From: Deltaproteobacteria bacterium UBA2221
Lineage (GTDB): Bacteria > Desulfobacterota > Syntrophorhabdia > Syntrophorhabdales > WCHB1-27
Direction: 5' to 3'
Length of the DNA stretch: 39,984 bases
Assembly (NCBI GenBank): GCA_002328485.1
Contig: DCUF01000005.1
Span: forward strand, 15,578-55,561
The position numbers and the translations under genes are program-made. A model generated the notes under the pieces. The model was not told the origin of the DNA, made no database searches, and worked only from the letters and a program-made list of their open reading frames with translations. Positions 24,116 through 32,849 of the stretch are shown in pieces; position 1 is the first letter of the stretch; each line of letters opens with the position of its first letter.

Positions 24116-24158
24116 GGGGTTGTCCTCACAAAATTTATTTAAAGGAGGCTTCTAGTAA

Positions 24159-25403
24159 ATGAGCGATCAGAATTTGGAGAGTAGGCGTTGGTTTCTCGCC
24201 ATCGCCGGTGTCGTCATTATGCTGATTTTGGGCACGGTTTACGCATGGTCCGTTTTTGTTAAACCCATCGTGGTCGCCCAAGGCTGGGAGACGAAGGTAG
24301 TACAGAGAGTATTCATGCTGATCATCGGTGTGATAGGGGTCTCCGCCGCCTTCGGTGGTATGCTGGTCGATAAGAAAGGACCGAAATTCGTCGCCATTAT
24401 GGGTGCTATTTTCTACGGGGTTGGTGTTTTACTGGGTGGCGTAGCATTGCACGTCGGCAATTTCTTGTTCCTTCTTTTTGGATATGGGCTGATCGCAGGT
24501 ATTGGCAATGGCCTGGCCTACGTCGTACCCATTGCCACACTAATCCGCTGGTTCCCGGATAAACGCGGGCTAATCACTGGGCTCGCCGTCATGGGATTCG
24601 GGTTTGGCGCCTTCTTTATCGGTAAAATCATCCCCGATATCATCAATAAGGTAGGTGTGGCTAATGCGTTTTTTATACTCGGCGGTGTCTATCTGGTACT
24701 GAATTTACTTGCCGCCTCAACCCTCAAGAATCCGCCAGCAGGATGGCTTCCCAAAGGCTTTCAGCCGGCAGCCTCTACGGTCAGTGCGGCCGATTCCTTT
24801 AGCTGGACCGAGGCCAAGCGGACTCGCCAGTGGTACATGCTCTGGTGCATGCTCTTTTTGAATGTAACGGCAGGCATGGGACTTCTTTCGAAGCTCTCGC
24901 CCATGGCGCAGGAAGTCATCAAAACTGCACAAAATATCGATGATCCCGCAAAACTGGCGGTGCTTGGGGGCGGCGTTCTCGCCACTGCCTCCATTTTCAA
25001 CGGTCTGGGGCGTCTTTTCTGGGCGGCTGTTTCGGACAAGATTGGCAGAAAAGGCACGTACATGACGATGTTCCTCACGCAAGCGATTCTCTACATCCTT
25101 CTTCCTCAGATTAGCAGCGTGCTGGTATTCACGATCATTGCATGCTATCTTCTCGCGTGTCTCGGGGGCGGATTTGCGGTTATGCCGGCTTTCGCAGCCG
25201 ATTCTTTTGGCCCAGCCTACATCGGCAGGATCTACGGCTTCCTGCTTACAGCATGGGGGGCAGCGGGTGTTGTCGGCGGTTTTGTATTCGCGGAATTCAA
25301 CAAACAGCAGTCACTATTTACTGCGGCAGGCTGCCTGACCGTTGGCTTTATCATTGCCTTGTTGTTTACACGGCCAAAACATGTTTCGGAGTACAAACAA
25401 TAA
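24159..25403 (+). CDS. MFS transporter, oxalate/formate-antiporter (OFA) family (414 aa)
   Basis: The protein has twelve predicted membrane helices and the OFA-family style sequence: helix 1 with GTVYAWSVFVKPI, the loop 2-3 motif GGMLVDKKGPK, helix 4-5 region GNGLAYVVPIATLIRWFPDKRGL followed by GLAVMGFGFGAFF, and the loop 8-9 motif GRLFWAAVSDKIGRK. The OFA group includes oxalate:formate and other monocarboxylate antiporters; the actual substrate is not deducible from sequence, and a small organic acid is likely. Length is typical. It has its own promoter and is followed by a strong terminator, so it is a single-gene unit. A purine-rich AAAGGAGG lies ten bases before the ATG. Confidence 0.9.
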   Translation: MSDQNLESRRWFLAIAGVVIMLILGTVYAWSVFVKPIVVAQGWETKVVQRVFMLIIGVIGVSAAFGGMLVDKKGPKFVAIMGAIFYGVGVLLGGVALHVGNFLFLLFGYGLIAGIGNGLAYVVPIATLIRWFPDKRGLITGLAVMGFGFGAFFIGKIIPDIINKVGVANAFFILGGVYLVLNLLAASTLKNPPAGWLPKGFQPAASTVSAADSFSWTEAKRTRQWYMLWCMLFLNVTAGMGLLSKLSPMAQEVIKTAQNIDDPAKLAVLGGGVLATASIFNGLGRLFWAAVSDKIGRKGTYMTMFLTQAILYILLPQISSVLVFTIIACYLLACLGGGFAVMPAFAADSFGPAYIGRIYGFLLTAWGAAGVVGGFVFAEFNKQQSLFTAAGCLTVGFIIALLFTRPKHVSEYKQ

Positions 25404-25433
25404 GACAACTCAATTCCTACATTGATCTAAGAG

Positions 25434-25462
25434 CGCCGGTTCTTCACCGGCGTTCTTCTTTT
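25434..25462 (+). terminator. Intrinsic terminator after the MFS transporter gene
   Basis: A perfect seven-bp GC-rich stem, CGCCGGT (25434-25440) and ACCGGCG (25446-25452), with a five-base loop, is followed by TTCTTCTTTT. It lies 30 bases after the transporter stop. Confidence 0.85.
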
Positions 25463-25750
25463 CAACCGTCACCCTTAACGTCTCATATGGGGAAAAGGTA
25501 ATCTCTCCCTCCGCATCTCTCAGGCGGGGATGCGTGACTTTTTCGCGACCGTCGCAGTTTCTTGCCAGAAACCTTCCCGCAATATTTGCCCCATTGGACG
25601 CAGCGCCATACTTATATTTATCAATAACATTTTTCTCGTATGCAGATGCATTCCACATTGCAGTTCCTCATGTCGAGTATTACCCTATTTGTAAGTAGGG
25701 AGAGGGTCACAAAAGGGAGTTACGCTAAACCCGCTGAAAGGAGGATAAGC
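25463..25750. other. Region upstream of the universal stress protein gene
   Basis: Nothing here is accepted as a gene. An in-frame upstream extension of the stress protein gene (from 25640) exists, but its residues lie before the conserved start of the family and after no ribosome-binding site. A short inverted repeat, CCCTA...TAGGG at about 25683-25700, lies in the probable untranslated leader. No strong promoter boxes were recognised. Confidence 0.35.
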
Positions 25751-26194
25751 ATGTTTAGGCCTTCAAGAATTCTGGTTCCGACTGATTTTTCCGATCCATC
25801 CCGTAAGGCAATTGAGTTCGCCATCGATCTTGCACAGAGCTATAACGCGCAAGTCTTTGTCCTCCACGTAATAACCGAGCTTACCAACCAGTGTGCAGTG
25901 GATTACTGTCTCGACTATCAGGATTTTCAGGCCCTCGACCAGAAAATAATGAAAACAGCCGAAGAAAGGCTTAGATCTCTGGTCGACAGTGTCCCTAACT
26001 CCCCTCATGTGCCGCTGCAAATGTCCGTGCGAAAAGGCAAAGCGGATCATGAGATACTCAAAGAGGAGGAGGAAAAACAGATAGATCTCCTGGTGATTGC
26101 ATCGCTTGGACACGGTTTCCACGGATATCTCATAGGCAGTGTGGCTCGGAATATCCTAAAGGGTTCGAAATGCCCCGTGTTTCTGGTGAAATAG
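25751..26194 (+). CDS. Universal stress protein, UspA family (147 aa)
   Basis: The conserved start FRPSRILVPTDFSDPSRKAIEFA and the end NILKGSKCPVFLVK are those of a single-domain UspA-like protein, a cytoplasmic protein associated with stress and energy limitation. I place the start at the ATG at 25751 because a strong AAAGGAGG lies before it and the family normally begins a few residues before 'ILVPTD'. The region that in ATP-binding members reads G-xx-G-(nine residues)-G-S/T is SLGHGFHGYLIGSVA, about three residues shorter, so nucleotide binding may be altered. The gene is flanked by intrinsic terminators on both sides and stands alone. Confidence 0.9.
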   Translation: MFRPSRILVPTDFSDPSRKAIEFAIDLAQSYNAQVFVLHVITELTNQCAVDYCLDYQDFQALDQKIMKTAEERLRSLVDSVPNSPHVPLQMSVRKGKADHEILKEEEEKQIDLLVIASLGHGFHGYLIGSVARNILKGSKCPVFLVK

Positions 26195-26327
26195 CATCTT
26201 ATTTTCGGCGGGTTGTCAGCGTGCAGGCGCGGGAAGTCGGTACTGGAGGGGCCTTGGTTATTGGCCTTTTGTGGTGAGAGCCGTGAGATGATGGCGACAA
26301 GTTAGGTATCGAGTGTTTCCCAAAGTT

Positions 26328-26358
26328 AAGGGGCCTGCTTAGAGGCCCCTTGTTTTTT
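26328..26358 (+). terminator. Intrinsic terminator after the universal stress protein gene
   Basis: AAGGGGCCT (26328-26336) pairs perfectly with AGGCCCCTT (26343-26351) around a six-base loop and is followed by GTTTTTT. On the opposite strand the hairpin is followed by AACTTT only, so it mainly ends rightward transcription. It lies between the convergent uspA-like gene and rpoD and may also weakly stop rpoD transcription. Confidence 0.85.
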
Positions 26359-26380
26359 CAGCTGTCTTCGACGAGCGGGG

Positions 26381-27967
26381 TCATGCGTCCGCGAAACACT
26401 TCAGTCTCTTGGCCCGGGTGGGGTGTCTCAACTTTTTTAGCGCCTTGGCCTCGATCTGTCGTATCCTTTCCCGCGTAACCTCGAATACCTGTCCCACCTC
26501 TTCCAGCGTGTGGTCATACTTTTCCCCTATGCCGAAGCGCATGCGAATAACCCGTTCCTCCTTCGGGGTCAGCGTTGACAATGTCTTGTTCAACTGCTCC
26601 ATGAGGTCACGGAAGATGACAGAGTCTTGAGGAACAGGGGTGTTCTTATCCTCAATGAGGTCTGAGAGGTGGGTATCCTCGTCATCGCTGACAGGGGTTT
26701 CAAGGGATATCGGCTCCTTGGTGATGCGCAGTATCTTTCGGACCTTATCAACCGAGAAGCCCATTCTGTCCGCTATTTCGTCAGGAAAGGGCTCTCGCCC
26801 CAGATCCTGAACCAGTTCTCTTGATATGCGGACAATCTTGTTTATTGTCTCGATCATGTGGACAGGAATCCTTATGGTCCTGGCCTGATCGGCAATGGCT
26901 CTGGTGATCGCCTGTCTGATCCACCATGTGGCATAGGTACTAAACTTGTAGCCCCGTCTATACTCAAACTTCTCGACGGCTTTCATCAGGCCAATGTTCC
27001 CCTCCTGGATGAGGTCGAGCAAGGAAAGACCGCGATTGATATACTTTTTGGCGATGCTCACCACAAGCCGTAGATTCGCCTTTATGAGCTCGTTCTTGGC
27101 GTATACCGATTGCCGTTCCGCCACCTCGATTCTGGAGAGCAGTACCTTCAGTTCTGAGGAGGGGACACCGGCCTCAGCCTCGATCCGTTCCAGCCTTCTC
27201 TTGAGTGTCAGTTGATGACGCTCCCTTTCGCTCTCATCTTCCCGTTGGGTCTTCCGGAGTTCCTCCTCCGCTTTCTCGATCCTTTCGACCAAGCGTTTCA
27301 TTCTGAAGGTTATCCGATCGGTCATCAGCCTGCTAAGGGAGATCTCGCTGATTATAGCCTTGATCTTCGCGGCGCAGGCCTCTCGGTCTTCCCCGATATC
27401 ATCCTTCTTGATTTGAGCGTACTGGTATTTCAACCCATCCAGCAGTCGAAGAACCCTCGTCTTCTGGTACTCCAACTCGGAGTCGACCTCTTCCTCTTCA
27501 TCGACGTCGGAGGTGATGTCCTTAACCTGGAGCCTGGAGGCCATGAGAAGAGGAAGGGCTTTCAACAGTTCCTTGACGGTTAGAGGGGAAGAGAGTATGA
27601 TCGCCCTGATATCTTCCAGTGCTTCCTCAATGCGGATGGCTATCTCTTTCTCCCCCTCCCGCGTCAAAAGGGCAACCCCTCCCATCTCCTTGATATAGTG
27701 CTTGATAGGGTTCGTCAGCTCTTCGTCATAGACATCGTCTATTCCTTCCTCGAACATCCCGTCGAATTTTTCGGCATCAACGAGCGGAGATCCCGATTCT
27801 CTCTCTACATCGAATAGGTCCACCTCGTCAAGAAAGTTCCCCTGTTCCTCTCCACGGGAGATGACCAGATAGAGCTCATTGGTCTCAGTTGAATCGTCAT
27901 ACGCGAAATACTTTTTGGGTCTGTTCAGAGTCGTCATACGAATTCTGTTGTTCGCATCGTCGGGCAT
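26381..27967 (-). CDS. rpoD: RNA polymerase primary sigma factor RpoD, sigma-70 (528 aa)
   Basis: RpoD directs RNA polymerase to housekeeping promoters. A compact region 1.1 (about 30-85), region 1.2 (NPIKHYIKEMGGVALLTREG), a non-conserved Glu/Lys-rich spacer, and regions 2.1-2.4 (ANLRLVVSIAKKYINRGLSLLDLIQEGNIGLM and GYKFSTYATWWIRQAITRAI) are visible. Regions 3 and 4 follow (IRIPVHMIETINK; RFGIGEKYDHTLEEVGQVFEVTRERIRQIEAKALKKLR). The C-terminal helix-turn-helix is complete. It is the last gene of the rpsU-yqeY-mutS2-dnaG-rpoD run, seven bases after dnaG, with its own ribosome-binding site (TGAGGT five bases before the ATG). The size, somewhat shorter than E. coli RpoD (613 aa), reflects the shorter spacer. 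Confidence 0.97.
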   Translation of the reverse strand: MPDDANNRIRMTTLNRPKKYFAYDDSTETNELYLVISRGEEQGNFLDEVDLFDVERESGSPLVDAEKFDGMFEEGIDDVYDEELTNPIKHYIKEMGGVALLTREGEKEIAIRIEEALEDIRAIILSSPLTVKELLKALPLLMASRLQVKDITSDVDEEEEVDSELEYQKTRVLRLLDGLKYQYAQIKKDDIGEDREACAAKIKAIISEISLSRLMTDRITFRMKRLVERIEKAEEELRKTQREDESERERHQLTLKRRLERIEAEAGVPSSELKVLLSRIEVAERQSVYAKNELIKANLRLVVSIAKKYINRGLSLLDLIQEGNIGLMKAVEKFEYRRGYKFSTYATWWIRQAITRAIADQARTIRIPVHMIETINKIVRISRELVQDLGREPFPDEIADRMGFSVDKVRKILRITKEPISLETPVSDDEDTHLSDLIEDKNTPVPQDSVIFRDLMEQLNKTLSTLTPKEERVIRMRFGIGEKYDHTLEEVGQVFEVTRERIRQIEAKALKKLRHPTRAKRLKCFADA

Positions 27968-27974
27968 AGGTACC

Positions 27975-29690
27975 TCACTTGGCGGATTTGGACTTCATTT
28001 TGTTTAAAACCTGCCTCTTCCTCTCAAGGAGCTCCAGAAGCGCTCCAGCATCCCCCCTTCTCTCTGCTTCTGCCAACTCACTCGTGATCCTCATTGCCTC
28101 AACTTTGATCTGCTTCTTCTCGGCATAATGCATATAGTCCTCCAGGACTCTATCCATCTCCTCCTCATTGTCCTCGGTTTGCTCCAGGATCGCTCCCAGC
28201 ACAGTATCTCTCAAATCCTGTCTATCGAGCACAGTGACAAAGCGTTTCGCCTCAAAATCTCTGTTGCTCTCATACCACTTTGCCATTGCCGAGATGATTT
28301 CTCCAAAGGGTGTATTCCCCGTACGCGGTATCACCTCCTTGTCATAAAAGGATGGAATATGTTCTGGTCTCTGCATCAGAATGCCGATGACCTTTCTTTC
28401 GATGACGCTGCTGGTTGTTCCCTGGTGCGGCGGGACGTCTGCCGGTGGCGTCGAGCCAGGACTTTGAGAAAAATGATATTCTTCTACGCCGGTTAGCTCC
28501 GCCAGCCTCTTGATATGTAACCGCTTCCTGATACCGTCGCCCATGCTTTCTATAAACGGCAAAACCGATCTGACCAACCTTAGTTTCCCGTCGAAGGTTT
28601 GGATCCCGTGTCTCGTCACCTGCTGATCGATATAGCAGTCAAGGAGTGGCTTCTTTTCTCTCAGCAAGGTGTCAAAGCCGTCTGCTCCTCTGGTGCGTAG
28701 GAAACTGTCTGGGTCATGTTCGTCGGGCAGCACGACCATGGCGCCGTTGATCCCCATTTCACCAAAAAGACCCATGAGTCGAAGGGCGCTCTTCAAACCC
28801 GCCTCATCTCCGTCTAGAACCAGGGTAATGTTCTCCGTGTAGTTCCTTAGCCTCTGAATCTGTTCCTGGGTAATTGATGTCCCCATTGCTGCGACGGCGT
28901 TGGTGATTCCAGCTTTGTGAAGGGAAATCAGATCGAAGTAGCCTTCCACTACAAGGACTTCGTCCCTTTCGCTTATGGCGCTCTTAGCCCGTTCGATACC
29001 GTAAAGGACTCTACGCTTGGAGAAGATGGAGGATTCGGGAGAGTTGATATACTTCGGTATGCTACCCTTCTCAAGACCCCGGGCTCCAAATCCGATCACT
29101 CTCCCACTGGGGTCGCAAATAGGGATGGTCAGTCTTCCCCGAAAGGGATCGAGAACCTTTCCATCCTTCATTTTACCAATGCCGAGGGAAAGGATAATGT
29201 CGAGCGGCACCCCTGACTGCTTTGAGAATTCATTGGAAAAATAAGGCCGGGCCGAGTATCCAAGTTTAAACTGGGCAGCCGTTTCCAGGTCAATATTTCG
29301 TTCCGAAAGATAGTTCATGGCCGGGCGAGACGTTCTCAGGTTACGCTCATAGGAGGTAGCCAGGCGAGAAAGGGCTTCATAGGAGGACGTGTTTCTGGGG
29401 CCGGCACCTCGACCTATCCGGATGCCATACTGTTGGGCAAGACTTTCGAGGGCCTCCTGAAAATTGAGATGCTCGTGTTTCTGAAGAAAATTGACTGCAT
29501 TCCCGCCTTCGTGACAACCGAAACAGTAGAAGATCTGCTTTTCCGTGCTGACCGTAAAGGACGGCGTCTTCTCCTTGTGGAACGGACACAAACCGAGATA
29601 GTTCTTCCCCGCCTTGCGTAGTTTCACATACTGGGTCACGATATCCAGGATATCGACCCTGTCGAGTACCTCGTCCAAGAGAGAACTCAT
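27975..29690 (-). CDS. dnaG: DNA primase DnaG (571 aa)
   Basis: DnaG makes the RNA primers for DNA replication. The N-terminal zinc-binding domain is intact: C35-P-F-H38 and C56-F-G-C59 (CPFHKEKTPSF, FYCFGCHEGGNAV). The RNA-polymerase/TOPRIM core follows (VLVVEGYFDLISLHKAGI and ITLVLDGDEAGLKSALR), and a helical C-terminal part for helicase binding runs from about 430 on. All catalytic acidic residues expected in TOPRIM are visible. The ATG overlaps the mutS2 stop by four bases (ATGA), and the gap to rpoD is seven bases, so primase is translated in step with both. The length is usual for the family. Confidence 0.97.
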   Translation of the reverse strand: MSSLLDEVLDRVDILDIVTQYVKLRKAGKNYLGLCPFHKEKTPSFTVSTEKQIFYCFGCHEGGNAVNFLQKHEHLNFQEALESLAQQYGIRIGRGAGPRNTSSYEALSRLATSYERNLRTSRPAMNYLSERNIDLETAAQFKLGYSARPYFSNEFSKQSGVPLDIILSLGIGKMKDGKVLDPFRGRLTIPICDPSGRVIGFGARGLEKGSIPKYINSPESSIFSKRRVLYGIERAKSAISERDEVLVVEGYFDLISLHKAGITNAVAAMGTSITQEQIQRLRNYTENITLVLDGDEAGLKSALRLMGLFGEMGINGAMVVLPDEHDPDSFLRTRGADGFDTLLREKKPLLDCYIDQQVTRHGIQTFDGKLRLVRSVLPFIESMGDGIRKRLHIKRLAELTGVEEYHFSQSPGSTPPADVPPHQGTTSSVIERKVIGILMQRPEHIPSFYDKEVIPRTGNTPFGEIISAMAKWYESNRDFEAKRFVTVLDRQDLRDTVLGAILEQTEDNEEEMDRVLEDYMHYAEKKQIKVEAMRITSELAEAERRGDAGALLELLERKRQVLNKMKSKSAK

Positions 29691-31987
29691 AGTAGCTCTA
29701 CTACCGTTACTCCTGAATTAGTGATGTCGGTCTCAATCTTTTTGATGTCTTGAATGAGTGAAAGGTGATCTCTAACAGCCCTCATCAGTCTTCCTGTTCC
29801 TATACCGTGAATGATCCTTATCTTCGAATTCCCATGGACCACAGCACGATCCATAAAACGGTCAAGCTCTCTTAAGGCTTCTTCGACCCTCATCCCTAAG
29901 AGGTTTAGTTCCGGCGTATCAATTCGTGCAACCTGAATCTCCACCTGGCCTTTCCTAGGCTCATCTTTTTTTGTCTTTGCCGCTTTGATCCTGACCAACT
30001 CGTCACAGCCCGCGCGGAGACGCATGTTGCCTATTACCACCTCGGCAACGTTTCGGGCCTCATCGATCCCGGCAACGTAGCCCTCCTTACCCACACTCGT
30101 CACTTTTACGTGATCTCCTACCTGAACCGGCTCAGATTTTTTTTCTTCCTCAAGTAATAGCCGATTTTTCAGAAGATGCAAGTGTTCTTTTGCCGATTTT
30201 AGCGAAGTTTTTTCCCTCTTCCTGAGGTCTTTTTCGACTTCCCTCAGCTCATTTTCCAATTGGAGCACCTTTCGCTCCCATCGCTCCTCTGCCCTGCGTA
30301 CAAACTCTCCCCTCTTTTCCTTGATGATACGAAGCCGTTGTGATGCCTCCTGGCGAACCAGATGAAGCTTCCTTCGCTCCTCTGCGGCCACCATCTTTTC
30401 CGCCTCAAGGCCTTTCACCAGGTCATTCAGAATGGCCTCCTGGGTTCCCAGGTACTCGTAGCTTCGTTTCATGATGGCAACGGGCATCTCGCAATTTTCG
30501 GCGACTTTCAGGGCATTACTGATCCCCGCCACATGATAGAGTAGTTTATACAGTGGCTTCATGGTCTTCTTGTCAAAGTCGGTAGCCACGTTGACTGCAA
30601 AAGGCTTTGTGTAGCCGTATCCCTTCAAGAGATTGAGGTGCGTCGTAACGATAACAACATCCCCTTTCTCCACAAAGGCGTCAATAACGGCCATAGAAAG
30701 GGCCGATGCTTCCTGGGGATCCGTGCCGCCTCCAATCTCGTCGATAAGCACCAGTCCCCCCCCTGGGGACCGTTCGTAGACATCTTTTATAGCGATCATG
30801 TGGGCGGTGAAGCTTGACAGTTCGGCGTCGATATCCTGGTCATCGCCTATAATTGCATGGATTCCCGCAATATGAGGCACTTTGGGTATTGGGGCGGCGG
30901 GGATGAAGAGGCCCGAAGAAGCCATGGCGATGAGGAGCCCCACCGTCTTGAGAGCGACTGTTTTTCCACCGGCATTCGGTCCGCTGACGATCAGGGCCTT
31001 CTCATCCCTACCCATGATAATATCAATAGGGACGGCCTTCTCCTTTTTAGAGAGAACCACAAAGGGGTTGAGGGCATCCCGTATATCTGTCGATCCGTCC
31101 TCAGAGATTCGCGGTCGAACACAGTTGAACCGCACGGAAAACAGGGCCAGACTCTGATGAAAATCCAGGTCCTCAACAATACGCAGGTTCTCGCTCAGTT
31201 CCGTTCGATACTGGCGAACCCAATCGGTAAGCTCCCTTAAGATCCTCTTTTCCTCCTCCCTCTGCTCTTCGTCGAGAATACTGATGTGGTTATTCTGGTC
31301 AACCACCTGCATGGGCTCTACGAAGGAGGTCTTGAGTGAGTGAGAATAGTCATGAACAATGCCTTGAAAGGCCTGGTTAAAGTTGGGTTTTAAAGGGATG
31401 ACGTATCTGCCGTTTCTTATGGCAATGTAGTTGTCCTGGAGGACTGCCCCTACCTGCTCGCCCTCCATAAGCTTCTCGAGCTGCCTCTTGACCTTCTCCC
31501 TCAGCATATGCAGATCTGATCTGATCTTAGACAGTTCGTAGGAGGCTGTGTCCTCTATGAAGCCCTCGGGGCTGATGGTTTTGCGGACGCGGTTGGGAAT
31601 CTGCGGAAGCACGTGAAGGCCCAGGAGGGACGTCCTCACGTAGGGTTTTGTCTCATAACCCTTCTTGACCGATGATAAAATCCCCTTGCAGGCATTCAGG
31701 AACTCGGAGATGGCCTGAAAATCCTTGATTTCCAGTATTGAGTCTCTCGCAGCGATGTCCTTGAGCAACTGCCTGACGTCAGGTATGCCGTTGAGAGGGA
31801 AAGAACCGTTTTCCCTTACAAAATCAAGGACATCCTCGATAGCGTTTTGTCTGCTTTCTATCTCGTCTCTGTCTGCAGAAGGTCTCAGGTTTTCGATGCG
31901 TTCGAGCGAAAAAGGGGTAGACCTATGCCCTTTAAGGCTATCGAGCAATCTGAGATAGTCGATACGCTGAAGGGTCTTATCAGGCAT
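29687..31987 (-). CDS. mutS2: Endonuclease MutS2 (766 aa)
   Basis: MutS2 combines a MutS-type ATPase with a C-terminal Smr nuclease domain and acts on branched DNA or on collided ribosomes rather than in mismatch repair. The sequence lacks the MutS mismatch-recognition domain. It has the clamp and lever helices, Walker A GPNAGGKTVALK at about 333-343, Walker B with VLIDEIGGGTDP, the STTH-like IVTTHLNLL, a long coiled coil (about 520-620), a KOW-like segment, and the Smr domain from about 685 (LNLLGMRVEEALRELDRFMD ... IIHGIGTGRLMRAV). It lies inside the macromolecular-synthesis operon between yqeY and dnaG, which is not the enterobacterial arrangement. It ends overlapping dnaG. Confidence 0.95.
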   Translation of the reverse strand: MPDKTLQRIDYLRLLDSLKGHRSTPFSLERIENLRPSADRDEIESRQNAIEDVLDFVRENGSFPLNGIPDVRQLLKDIAARDSILEIKDFQAISEFLNACKGILSSVKKGYETKPYVRTSLLGLHVLPQIPNRVRKTISPEGFIEDTASYELSKIRSDLHMLREKVKRQLEKLMEGEQVGAVLQDNYIAIRNGRYVIPLKPNFNQAFQGIVHDYSHSLKTSFVEPMQVVDQNNHISILDEEQREEEKRILRELTDWVRQYRTELSENLRIVEDLDFHQSLALFSVRFNCVRPRISEDGSTDIRDALNPFVVLSKKEKAVPIDIIMGRDEKALIVSGPNAGGKTVALKTVGLLIAMASSGLFIPAAPIPKVPHIAGIHAIIGDDQDIDAELSSFTAHMIAIKDVYERSPGGGLVLIDEIGGGTDPQEASALSMAVIDAFVEKGDVVIVTTHLNLLKGYGYTKPFAVNVATDFDKKTMKPLYKLLYHVAGISNALKVAENCEMPVAIMKRSYEYLGTQEAILNDLVKGLEAEKMVAAEERRKLHLVRQEASQRLRIIKEKRGEFVRRAEERWERKVLQLENELREVEKDLRKREKTSLKSAKEHLHLLKNRLLLEEEKKSEPVQVGDHVKVTSVGKEGYVAGIDEARNVAEVVIGNMRLRAGCDELVRIKAAKTKKDEPRKGQVEIQVARIDTPELNLLGMRVEEALRELDRFMDRAVVHGNSKIRIIHGIGTGRLMRAVRDHLSLIQDIKKIETDITNSGVTVVELL

Positions 31988-32008
31988 GAATGGTTTTCAG
32001 GCAGCCAA

Positions 32009-32455
32009 TCAAGATGACAGCCTTTTCTTCACCATCTCGCTCAACACCTTCCCGTCCACTCTGGAACCGCACGTATCCATCAGGGATTTCATCACCTTGC
32101 CCATGTCTTTGGGACCTTTCGCATCGGCCGCGACAACGGCCTCCTCTATGGCAGCCGCGACCTCCGCCTCTGACAACGGGGCGGGAACGAAGGTTTTGAG
32201 AACCTCGAGTTCCTTCTCCTCCTTGTCGACGAGATCAAGACGCTGGCCCTTCTTGAAGCTTTCTATCGATTCACTGCGCTGTTTGATCAGGGTTTTGACA
32301 ACCCCGTGGAATTCGTCTTCGGAAAGGGGTCTTCCCTTCTCAACCTCTTTATATTTTATGGAACTCATAAGCATCCTGAGAACGGACACCCTCGAGCTAT
32401 CCCTTTGCTTAAGCGCGGTTTTTAGACCTTCCTCGATTGTCTCTTTATGGTCCAT
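32009..32455 (-). CDS. GatB/YqeY domain protein (148 aa)
   Basis: The all-helical protein of normal length (148 aa) matches the stand-alone YqeY family: KETIEEGLKTALKQRDSSRVSVLRML at the start, EKGRPLSEDEFHGVVKTLIKQR in the middle, and 'APLSEAEVAAAIEEAV ... KGPKDMGKVMKSLMDTCGSRVDGK.LSEMVKKRL' at the end. This domain also forms the tail of GatB, where it helps tRNA-dependent amidation; the stand-alone form is thought to act with tRNA but its role is not established. It lies between rpsU and mutS2 with gaps of 37 and 21 bases and is part of the same transcript. Confidence 0.93.
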   Translation of the reverse strand: MDHKETIEEGLKTALKQRDSSRVSVLRMLMSSIKYKEVEKGRPLSEDEFHGVVKTLIKQRSESIESFKKGQRLDLVDKEEKELEVLKTFVPAPLSEAEVAAAIEEAVVAADAKGPKDMGKVMKSLMDTCGSRVDGKVLSEMVKKRLSS

Positions 32456-32492
32456 GGTCTTTTCTATCTTTCCTCCCTGCCCTGTTTACTTA

Positions 32493-32699
32493 CTAAAGAC
32501 CTTTTTCCATCATGCGACGCACCTTCTTTAAGGCCCTTTTTTTCGCAGCAAGGATCTTTTTCTTTCTCTTTACGCTTGGCTTATCGAAGTATTCTCTTTT
32601 CTTGACGTCAGACAGTATGCCTGTCCTTTCGCACTGTTTCTTGAAGCGCCTGAGCGCACTCTCAAATGATTCTCCGTCTCTCACAATAATGGCTGGCAT
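32493..32699 (-). CDS. rpsU: 30S ribosomal protein S21 (68 aa)
   Basis: The basic protein begins MPAIIVRDGESFESALRRFK, the standard S21 N-terminus, and ends in a Lys/Arg-rich tail. It is a component of the small ribosomal subunit near the anti-Shine-Dalgarno region. An in-frame ATG seven codons upstream (32720) is possible, but I prefer the ATG at 32699, which has GGAGGGGAGCC ahead of it and matches the family start. It heads the rpsU-yqeY-mutS2-dnaG-rpoD operon, corresponding to the classical macromolecular-synthesis operon rpsU-dnaG-rpoD with two extra genes inserted, behind a near-consensus promoter. Confidence 0.95.
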   Translation of the reverse strand: MPAIIVRDGESFESALRRFKKQCERTGILSDVKKREYFDKPSVKRKKKILAAKKRALKKVRRMMEKGL

Positions 32700-32748
32700 C
32701 CATGGCTCCCCTCCTTCCATTAAGAAATCGTCGAACTTGAGGTGTAAG

Positions 32749-32777
32749 ATTAAACCTCAACCCCTAAAACAAGTCAA
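32749..32777 (-). promoter_or_regulatory. Near-consensus sigma-70 promoter of the rpsU operon
   Basis: Read on the minus strand, TTGACT (32777-32772) and TTTAAT (32754-32749) are separated by exactly 17 bases, each one mismatch from consensus. Transcription should start near 32742, about 43 bases before the chosen rpsU ATG. This fits strong expression of a ribosomal/primase/sigma operon. Confidence 0.75.
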
Positions 32778-32849
32778 TATTTTTGGGCGTTGGGTGAGTT
32801 GCCGGTCATAGCCGGCCATCCGCTTGGTATGAGAAGATCCGGCCCGGGA

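Noticed and set aside
32800..32825. GCCGG/CCGGC hairpin as purA terminator
   Set aside because: The stem is only five bp and no T tract follows it on the minus strand.
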